Positions 1-5,176 of a DNA stretch of 5,176 bases are shown here, piece after piece. The stretch is from the NCBI GenBank assembly GCA_964403775.1, contig CAYOHL010000054.1:1-5176 (forward strand), given 5' to 3'. Within the stretch, counting starts at the first letter, position 1. Each line of letters opens with the position of its first letter. The notes beneath the pieces were generated by a model. That model did no database searches. It was not told the DNA's origin and saw nothing but the letters and a program-made list of their open reading frames with translations. This DNA comes from CG1-02-33-12 sp964403775 (lineage in GTDB: Archaea; Nanobdellota; Nanobdellia; Woesearchaeales; CG1-02-33-12). The position numbers and the translations under genes are program-made.

Positions 1-1
1 T

Positions 2-1549
2 GTCATGGTCAAGGGCTCTTTTGTTTACCCATGGCTCGAGGATGGAGATTCATGGCAGCATGCTGTTTCTGCAAAATATATTTCAATAAAACATACTGCA
101 TATGGCCAGACACCTGATTTTTATATAAGTCATTATCTTGCACCTTATCCTCCGGGTTATCCAATAGTCATGGGGCTTCTTCATCAAACATCACCTTCAA
201 TATACTGGACTCTGAAATTCTTCAATGCACTAATAATCTCCCTAGGAGTGATATTCTTCTATTTCTTTGTAAAGGAATTCACTCAAAATAAAAGCAAGGC
301 ATTGTTCTCAGCATTTGTTCTTACCTGCATACCCTGCTTTTTAAGCCATTTTATATGGTCTCATTCATTGATTGTTATTTTATTCTTCCCAGCTTTCTAC
401 TGCCTTGAGATGATCAAGCATGATAAAAAATGGGTCTATGCAGCAGCAGTTGTTATGGCAGGCATTTTTGTAACGCAGCCTGACCAGTCAATCAAGTTTG
501 TAGTCCTTTTAGGCCTTTATTTCATAATCAAATCATTACTAGAAAAAAGATTCCAGAAACATATTTTTTTTGCAGGACTAGGCGGGCTTGCACTTTCTTT
601 TATGTGGTGGTATAATAATCTTGAACTTCTTGGCTTGGGAATGAGAAAATCAGCAGCTGTAGGGGATGTTGCAAGCGGAACAGGAATTTTTAGCAAGGTA
701 ATATGGATGATTCAAAAGACCTTTAAACCGTATGGAGGAACAGCAACCAGAGCTTATACATTTAATGATTTTTTTATTGCAAAACCGCAGAACATGATAA
801 ACAATCCAGTTGGTGTTGGAATTGTACTCTGTTTATTGTTGTTTATTGCTTTGATTTATGTTATTATTAAATACAAATCATTAATCAAAAAAGAGAACCA
901 TTGGATTATAATAACATTAGCTTGGCTAGTATTTACTTTCCTGGGGGTAAATAGCATGACATTTAATCTTCCTGTTGGTTTGGTTGCATTCAGATTCTGG
1001 ATGCTGTTTGCAATACCTGTGTCTATATTAGCGAGCGAGGGCCTGGAATTTTTAATCAAAATAGCCAGAAAAATAAAGATAAGCAGCAGCATTGTTGTTA
1101 TTATGGTTATTATTGGGGTTCTCCTGACATCCGGCTATCAAAAGTATGCAGTAAACACAGCAATCTGGCCTTTCCAGGACTTCTCATCAATGGAAGAGAT
1201 GCAGAGCTATCTTTGGCTGAAGAACCTGCCTATTGACACAAAAGTGCTGCCTTTGTGCTTTGGGGATTTCTCTGTCATTGGCCTTGACAAGCTCAGCTAT
1301 AGGTGGGAGCCTGCTGTAAGAAATTTCAAGGATGAGGCAATAAACAAAACTCCAGAGCAGATTCACTCCTTCCTGAGAAGATGGGGCTATGAATACATTG
1401 TAATAGATGCGCACTGCATTGAAAAGTTTGGCCAGAATGAAACAAATATTAAACTACAAGAGATAGCAACCTCCCCTTTGTATTTCCAGCTTGCATACCC
1501 AACCCAGGAAGCACAGCCAAGAGGGGCATTTATCTTCAAGGTTATTTAA
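2..1549 (+). CDS. Membrane GT-C superfamily glycosyltransferase (PMT/ArnT/STT3-like), 5' partial
   Basis: This looks like a polyprenyl-phosphate-sugar-dependent glycosyltransferase of the GT-C fold, acting on the outer face of the membrane. The frame is open to the left edge. Counting from the ATG at 5, the protein begins almost at once with an acidic EDGDSWQHA motif (residues 12-20, candidate catalytic Asp 13/15) and a YPPGYP motif (48-53). In GT-C enzymes such motifs sit in the first external loop, after transmembrane helix 1. That helix is absent, so the true start is probably upstream and the ATG at 5 is internal. About ten hydrophobic segments follow (roughly 66-90, 99-116, 120-136, 144-157, 164-179, 186-203, 268-290, 299-315, 323-343, 361-376). 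A soluble C-terminal domain of about 135 residues comes next, including WGYEYIVID (460-468). The fold class is fairly sure; the donor and acceptor are not visible. It could also be a divergent STT3-like protein, but no WWDYG-type motif is present. It converges on a glycosylation gene set, which supports a role in glycan extension. Confidence 0.8.
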   Translation, partial: VMVKGSFVYPWLEDGDSWQHAVSAKYISIKHTAYGQTPDFYISHYLAPYPPGYPIVMGLLHQTSPSIYWTLKFFNALIISLGVIFFYFFVKEFTQNKSKALFSAFVLTCIPCFLSHFIWSHSLIVILFFPAFYCLEMIKHDKKWVYAAAVVMAGIFVTQPDQSIKFVVLLGLYFIIKSLLEKRFQKHIFFAGLGGLALSFMWWYNNLELLGLGMRKSAAVGDVASGTGIFSKVIWMIQKTFKPYGGTATRAYTFNDFFIAKPQNMINNPVGVGIVLCLLLFIALIYVIIKYKSLIKKENHWIIITLAWLVFTFLGVNSMTFNLPVGLVAFRFWMLFAIPVSILASEGLEFLIKIARKIKISSSIVVIMVIIGVLLTSGYQKYAVNTAIWPFQDFSSMEEMQSYLWLKNLPIDTKVLPLCFGDFSVIGLDKLSYRWEPAVRNFKDEAINKTPEQIHSFLRRWGYEYIVIDAHCIEKFGQNETNIKLQEIATSPLYFQLAYPTQEAQPRGAFIFKVI

Positions 1550-1550
1550 A

Positions 1551-1886
1551 TTATTTTTTAGCTTTACTGTCTAAAGCAACCCTTCTGACAACCATTTCCA
1601 CTTTTTTCTGTGTATTCTTTACAGCAACATACAAGTGGAATATTATCACAGAGAAAAAAAGAAAGCCGCCTATTACAAAAAAGTCCACAGTTCTTTTTAT
1701 GTTCAGGGTTTCCATTATTCCGTAAATTGTGGTTGGGAACATTACCATAAACAGAAAGAAAAGCCAGACACAGAACCATATGAAAAAGCTCCTGCCTCCA
1801 TAAGAATCTCTTTTATAATACAAAAAAGTAAGATAAAGCATTATCAGAGCAAACAACATTCCCACCATCTGCAAACCGTAAATCAT
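1551..1886 (-). CDS. DUF2304-type small membrane protein, putative GT2 partner
   Basis: A 111-residue integral membrane protein that I recognise as DUF2304-like (PF10066) from its size, layout and context. It starts MIYGLQMVGMLFALIMLYLT. It has three hydrophobic helices (about 4-23, 33-56 and 68-89), an aromatic-rich IWFCVWLFFLFMVMFP stretch with a Pro at 51, and a basic amphipathic C-terminal tail (about 90-111, rich in K and R) that is probably cytoplasmic. The length is normal for the family and no catalytic motif is visible. DUF2304 genes are often found next to GT2 glycosyltransferases; their biochemical role is not established to my knowledge. Here it follows a GT2 that lacks membrane helices, so an anchoring or activating role like that of DPM2/DPM3 for DPM1 is a reasonable inference. 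The ATG at 1886 is supported by a Shine-Dalgarno 7 nt upstream. Its stop lies one base from the stop of the convergent GT-C gene. Confidence 0.8.
   Translation of the reverse strand: MIYGLQMVGMLFALIMLYLTFLYYKRDSYGGRSFFIWFCVWLFFLFMVMFPTTIYGIMETLNIKRTVDFFVIGGFLFFSVIIFHLYVAVKNTQKKVEMVVRRVALDSKAKK
1554..1559 (+). terminator. Candidate oligo-T terminator for the GT-C gene
   Basis: A run of six T begins 4 nt after the stop codon of the GT-C gene, and a second six-T run lies at 1602-1607. Archaeal RNA polymerase often terminates at short U-tracts without a hairpin, so these are plausible 3' ends. Both lie inside the 3' end of the convergent DUF2304 gene. I saw no comparable T-tract directly after the DUF2304 stop on the minus strand. 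T-runs are common in AT-rich DNA, so this is weak evidence. Confidence 0.3.
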
Positions 1887-1893
1887 TTTATTT

Positions 1894-1898
1894 ACCTC
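1894..1898 (-). promoter_or_regulatory. Shine-Dalgarno site of the DUF2304 gene
   Basis: On the minus strand GAGGT lies 7 nt before the ATG at 1886, in the context AAGAGGTAAATAAAATG. It complements the usual 3' end of 16S rRNA and fixes the start codon. It also indicates that this cistron is translated by leadered initiation rather than as a leaderless message. Confidence 0.7.
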
Positions 1899-1918
1899 TT
1901 AATATAATATAAACCCTT

Positions 1919-1926
1919 TATTTAAA
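1919..1926 (-). promoter_or_regulatory. Possible archaeal TATA box in the GT2-DUF2304 gap
   Basis: The 43-nt gap reads, on the minus strand, a TTTAAATA element at 1919-1926. Archaeal transcription starts about 25 bp downstream of the TATA centre, which would fall near 1897. That gives a leader of about 11 nt that just includes most of the Shine-Dalgarno. A second A/T element, TTTATATTA (about 1905-1913), would place the start at the ATG and lose that site, so it fits less well. The gap is AT-rich, so either match may be chance, and the gene may simply be the third cistron of the aglB transcript. Confidence 0.25.
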
Positions 1927-1929
1927 AAC

Positions 1930-2586
1930 TTATCTAGTAAGCCTCCACCATATCATGTTTAAGACAATCCTGATGCCGTCAATAACAGTAGTCCCCTTAT
2001 AACTATCAGAGTATATTGTGTCAATAGGAACCTGCACATAGCTTAGCTTATGCTTTCCTGCGTTTGCAATCATCTCAGACTCCATTGAATAATCCATTGA
2101 GTCCCATCTTATCTTTTTATAAGCATCAGAATTAAATGCCCTGTAGCCGCACTGCGTGTCTGCTATTTTCAATCCAAACAACAGTTTTGTCACAAAAAAA
2201 ATGAACCAGTTCCCAAATCTTAAAACAAAAGGCATTTTTTTATTTAATCTGCGGTAGCCGAAAACAATATCTGCTTTGTTTAATGCATTGATAAAATTGG
2301 GTATTTCTTTCGGGTTATGCTGCCCGTCAGCATCAAGAACAACAATCTTTCCAGCCCCTTTTTTAACTGCATATTCACACCCTGTTTTCAGTGCAGCGCC
2401 TTTGCCAAGGTTTACTATATGCTTTAATACGCAAGCCCCTTCTCTTGCTGCAATATCAGATGTTTTGTCATCTGAGCCGTCATCAACAACAACAACATTT
2501 TCAGAGAATTTCTTTGATTTTTTAACTACTTCTGCAATATTTTTTTCCTCGTTGTTTGCAGGAATTATAATCCATGCCTTATTCAT
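1930..2586 (-). CDS. GT2 family glycosyltransferase, dolichyl-phosphate-sugar synthase-like
   Basis: A GT-A fold glycosyltransferase of 218 residues, resembling dolichol-phosphate mannose synthase (DPMS). The likely reaction is NDP-sugar plus dolichyl phosphate giving a dolichyl-phosphate sugar on the cytoplasmic membrane face. Motifs in order: IIIPANNEE (6-14), nucleotide-binding VVVVDDGSDDKT (31-42), GKGAAL (61-66), metal-binding DADGQH (85-90), DTQCGYRAF (143-151) and MESEMI (168-173). D85, D87 and Q89 match the D-x-D-x-Q metal ligands known in archaeal DPMS. There is no C-terminal transmembrane domain. The stretch FGNWFIFFVTKLLFGL (124-139) is the amphipathic interface region of the family. 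ATG at 2586 is preferred because the family motif begins a few residues later; a TTG at 2595 would add only three residues. The ATG lies inside the end of aglB (8-nt overlap), which implies one transcript and coupled translation. The sugar (mannose, glucose or other) cannot be read from sequence. Confidence 0.88.
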   Translation of the reverse strand: MNKAWIIIPANNEEKNIAEVVKKSKKFSENVVVVDDGSDDKTSDIAAREGACVLKHIVNLGKGAALKTGCEYAVKKGAGKIVVLDADGQHNPKEIPNFINALNKADIVFGYRRLNKKMPFVLRFGNWFIFFVTKLLFGLKIADTQCGYRAFNSDAYKKIRWDSMDYSMESEMIANAGKHKLSYVQVPIDTIYSDSYKGTTVIDGIRIVLNMIWWRLTR

Positions 2587-5176
2587 CTGTTCCAACTTCC
2601 TGATTTCCTTCCCAGTTTATCTTCCAGACAATTATTCTTGCGCCTGTGACATCAATCACATCATGGAACTTTTCATAGTGCTCTAAGCCCTTCCCGTCGT
2701 AGAAAAACAGCCTTGTAAATATGCTTGTTGCAAGCTCAGGAGCCATCATTATGCTTTGGTATGAATCCCCTGACTTTATTATTGCAATTGAATATGGTAT
2801 TGCATTATCTTTGTATTCTCTTTCATCTATTCCCTTTTCAGTCGGGTACACAAGCGAAGCAGGATAAAGATTTACCGGAGATGCAGGAATAACAGCGTCC
2901 ATTGTTGTAAGGTTTATTCTGAAGACTATTGATTGCCCGCCAAGGTTTTGGTTGCATTGTATGCTGTTGTTGTTAATCTTGCTGCAACTATTTAGGTTTG
3001 TGACATAGCCGGGCCATCCACTAACCCAATTATCTGCTTTCTGTGTCTGTATTTCATAATAAAACTTGTCTGCAGTTTCTTCTGATAAATTAAATTTATC
3101 CATAAGTATCTGGATCCCTTTGGAAACATTCTTCACTTTTTTTACGCTCTGGTACATAGAAGCCCTCCTAAAGTCCCATGAGCCGAAATGTCCCCACACA
3201 CCTGATTTTCTTACCATATCTTCTGATGTGATAAAATAGTTCTCAGGAGGCTCGCAGTGGGTGTATTTCAATATCCTGCTAATGTTTTCATTGGAAAACC
3301 CATGCTTTAATAATGCATTTTCTGCCTCTGATTTATCCAAGGTGATTATCTCATAAAGAATATCCATTGTTTTTATTGTATTATTTGTTGTGTTCTCGAT
3401 TTCCATAAACCCGTAATGCTTTCCGCAGTCAAGCATTCTTAATATACCAACAGACATTTTTTCATCTGATGTAAGCATTAGTTTCCCGAGCCAATGTGCT
3501 TGTGGTTGGTTCTGGCCGCCGCCGTCAAGAGTTACGCCCCTGTCTGCAATTGCCTTGAACCAGTGGCCAAAGTCCCACCAGGAGTTTATAATGGCATCCT
3601 CTGGCGAGTTTTCCCTTATTTTTGTCAATGCATCATACCATGCGTCGTTTATGCTCGGTATTTGGTTTTTTGCAGTTGCCTGCGCTGTCTTCAATGGACT
3701 AATCATCAGAAGGCTTAACAAAATAAATACAATAAAGCAGGATATTATCTTATTAAGCTGCATCTCCTTTGTTATCCATTTTGTTGCAAAATTATATGTT
3801 ATTCCTAATGCAATTCCAAAGCCAAGGCTGAATGCAGGAACCATTATCAGTATAAACCTAACGCCTCTTGTGCTTGCATATGTTGTTGCAAAGAACCACA
3901 TCATTATAAGAGCAGCATATTTTATGTCTGTCCTGCCATGCAGATCTTTTTTAGTTAGCGTTAACAATACCCCAACAAATGCTATAAACAAGAGGAAAGA
4001 GCCGCCTACCTGCTGGACAATCTGGCTCCACGACAATGGGTTTAGCTCAGCAACTGTTGTGTAAACATTATACCATATGCTTGTTACAGCAACAGCCTTC
4101 ATGCCTGCAAAGCGTATATATTCTGTGAATGCCCTTGTAAATGTCTTTAAGCTTGTGAATAACACAACAGACACTCCTGAAGACAAAAAGAATGCAACCA
4201 AGAGCATTAATGTATTTTTTATTGGCTTATAGCTCAAGATACTTATAATATCTTTCTTAAATTCTTTTCTGTGGGTAATAATTTGGTATATTATGTAAAT
4301 GCCTGCAGTTGCTATGAGAAAAAGAAATATAAATGACCACCCGCTCCATGCAAAGCTGAACAAGCCAACACATAATCCGCTCACTGATGCAAGGAAAATC
4401 CTCTTTCTCTTGTCCTTTGCCTCAAATGCCTCAAGGAAAATCCATGTAATCAGCAATGGAAAAAAAACATTATAAGGGTCAGTGTCTGCAAAACCGCCAG
4501 ATGTCCTGCTTATAAAGAAAGGGTGTATTGCAACCATCAGGGCTGCAAAAAACCCGCCGACATTGCCGCTAATTCGCTTTGCAATAAGAAATGCAGGGAT
4601 TACTGCAAGCGATGATATTACAACAGGAACATAAAAACAGACTGCCATGAGTGAAATATTCTCATTAAAAAGATGAACAAGCCTGTAAAGCCATACCATT
4701 ATAAGCACATTAAGGTTTCCGAACTTTTTTCCCAACCAGCCGCCAAATTGGTAGCTGGACCTTCTTCTTACAATATCCTCTTCTAAAAACGGGGCCATTC
4801 GGTGGGTGTCATAATACTGGCCGTCAATCTCAATGTCTGCATAAAATCCATGCTCAAGGTAGTTTCTTGCGTTCCTGTACCAGAAATAAGGGTCAATTGC
4901 CACAAGGTATGTTTGCCCGCTATCATCCTGCAGCTTTGATTTGAAATAGTTTGAAAGCTGCACTATATTTGCCTCTATTTCATCTTTTTGTGTTTTAAGA
5001 ATGTTATTAAACTCTTTTTCAACGATTTCTATTTTATTGGCTTCTGGCAGGAAAGGATTCTGTTGGTTTACCTGATTAAAAATCTGTGACTTGTAATGAT
5101 TGTAAACACTGCTCCTTGCCCAGTCATCTGTTATTGGTAAATAAGCTGGCTGTATCCTAAAGTAAACACTGAATGA
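2579..5176 (-). CDS. aglB: AglB/STT3 oligosaccharyltransferase, catalytic subunit, 5' partial
   Basis: Transfers a lipid-linked oligosaccharide to Asn in N-X-S/T sequons on the outer membrane face. The frame has no stop up to the right edge, giving 865 visible residues (residue 1 is the codon at 5174-5176). Residues 1-94 are hydrophilic: PAYLPITDDWAR (10-21), then a charged helical stretch (about 44-83). The first catalytic Asp follows in DPYFWYR (D95). Next come about eleven hydrophobic helices (about 174-495) holding the second acidic motif DTD (231-233) and a TIXE-like TVAE (374-377). The external C-terminal domain carries the sequon-binding WWDFG (533-537), a variant of WWDYG, then GGGQNQPQAHW (551-561) and a probable DK-type motif, DMVRK (653-657), before GHFGSWDF. 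The first membrane helix must lie outside the window. A GTG at 4963 would cut into the N-terminal domain and is not the start. All catalytic elements look intact. It leads the set with the GT2 and DUF2304 genes. Confidence 0.93.
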   Translation of the reverse strand, partial: SFSVYFRIQPAYLPITDDWARSSVYNHYKSQIFNQVNQQNPFLPEANKIEIVEKEFNNILKTQKDEIEANIVQLSNYFKSKLQDDSGQTYLVAIDPYFWYRNARNYLEHGFYADIEIDGQYYDTHRMAPFLEEDIVRRRSSYQFGGWLGKKFGNLNVLIMVWLYRLVHLFNENISLMAVCFYVPVVISSLAVIPAFLIAKRISGNVGGFFAALMVAIHPFFISRTSGGFADTDPYNVFFPLLITWIFLEAFEAKDKRKRIFLASVSGLCVGLFSFAWSGWSFIFLFLIATAGIYIIYQIITHRKEFKKDIISILSYKPIKNTLMLLVAFFLSSGVSVVLFTSLKTFTRAFTEYIRFAGMKAVAVTSIWYNVYTTVAELNPLSWSQIVQQVGGSFLLFIAFVGVLLTLTKKDLHGRTDIKYAALIMMWFFATTYASTRGVRFILIMVPAFSLGFGIALGITYNFATKWITKEMQLNKIISCFIVFILLSLLMISPLKTAQATAKNQIPSINDAWYDALTKIRENSPEDAIINSWWDFGHWFKAIADRGVTLDGGGQNQPQAHWLGKLMLTSDEKMSVGILRMLDCGKHYGFMEIENTTNNTIKTMDILYEIITLDKSEAENALLKHGFSNENISRILKYTHCEPPENYFITSEDMVRKSGVWGHFGSWDFRRASMYQSVKKVKNVSKGIQILMDKFNLSEETADKFYYEIQTQKADNWVSGWPGYVTNLNSCSKINNNSIQCNQNLGGQSIVFRINLTTMDAVIPASPVNLYPASLVYPTEKGIDEREYKDNAIPYSIAIIKSGDSYQSIMMAPELATSIFTRLFFYDGKGLEHYEKFHDVIDVTGARIIVWKINWEGNQEVGTDE
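2596..2600 (-). promoter_or_regulatory. Weak ribosome binding site of the GT2 gene
   Basis: On the minus strand GGAAG ends 9 nt before the ATG at 2586 and directly abuts the alternative TTG at 2595. This spacing favours the ATG. The site lies within the aglB coding sequence, so ribosomes finishing aglB could also reinitiate at the overlapping ATGAATAA. Confidence 0.35.

Noticed and set aside
856..1414. Two minus-strand open frames of 75-78 codons opposite the GT-C gene
   Set aside because: Both lie inside a continuous, well-structured coding frame and have no recognisable motif.
1635..1907. Plus-strand open frame of 90 codons opposite the DUF2304 gene
   Set aside because: It is rich in Lys, His, Ser and Tyr with no motif, and is the antisense shadow of a well-supported small membrane protein.
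2593..2595. TTG as the start codon of the GT2 gene
   Set aside because: It abuts the only Shine-Dalgarno-like GGAAG, while the ATG three codons later is correctly spaced and matches the usual short lead into the IIIPANNEE motif.
2276..2686. Plus-strand open frame of 136 codons across the GT2/aglB junction
   Set aside because: It is antisense to conserved GT2 motifs and has low-complexity Ser/Thr/Phe content, as expected for a shadow frame.
3555..4064. Plus-strand open frame of 169 codons opposite aglB
   Set aside because: It lies entirely antisense to intact AglB coding sequence. Its hydrophobicity is expected from the complement of membrane-helix codons, and it has no recognisable motif.
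4961..4963. GTG as the start codon of aglB, giving a 794-residue protein
   Set aside because: The same frame continues without a stop to the right edge and encodes a plausible domain (PAYLPITDDWAR and a charged helix). A start here would also leave the protein without its first membrane helix.
5101..5170. GTAAACACTG repeated about 60 bp apart
   Set aside because: Both copies encode Ser-Val-Tyr in the aglB frame; a single 10-mer pair is not evidence for a functional repeat or array.
1..5176. A defence system, CRISPR array, mobile element or RNA gene
   Set aside because: No spaced direct repeats, transposase or integrase motifs, terminal inverted repeats or tRNA/rRNA-like structure were visible by reading; the window is fully explained by four glycosylation-type genes.

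Overview
The window is AT-rich, gene-dense and almost entirely coding. It carries four genes of one theme: lipid-linked sugar synthesis and transfer across the membrane, i.e. archaeal protein N-glycosylation. The largest gene is an AglB/STT3 oligosaccharyltransferase. Archaeal origin is inferred from this AglB, from a dolichol-phosphate-sugar-synthase-like GT2 beside it, and from Shine-Dalgarno and TATA-like signals. The AglB has a long hydrophilic segment ahead of its first catalytic Asp. From memory, that form occurs in DPANN-type archaea (Woesearchaeota/Pacearchaeota and relatives). This placement is inference, not a database result.

Layout. Positions 2-1549 (+) hold a multi-spanning GT-C glycosyltransferase whose N-terminus lies outside the left edge. 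One base after its stop, a three-gene set on the opposite strand ends. Read in its own direction (right to left) this set is: aglB (2579-5176, still open at the right edge), a GT2 glycosyltransferase (1930-2586, overlapping the aglB stop by 8 nt), and a small DUF2304-type membrane protein (1551-1886, after a 43-nt gap with a good Shine-Dalgarno and a possible TATA box). No stretch over 50 nt is non-coding. I saw no tRNA, rRNA, CRISPR array, insertion sequence or attachment site.

Proposed working model (inference). The GT2 charges a dolichyl/polyprenyl phosphate with one sugar on the cytoplasmic face. The DUF2304 protein may anchor or assist the otherwise soluble GT2. The GT-C enzyme may use that lipid-linked sugar on the outer face. 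AglB transfers the finished glycan to Asn in N-X-S/T sequons. Two start calls need care. The aglB frame has no stop up to the window edge, so an internal GTG at 4963 is not its start. The GT2 is best started at ATG 2586, not at the upstream TTG at 2595.
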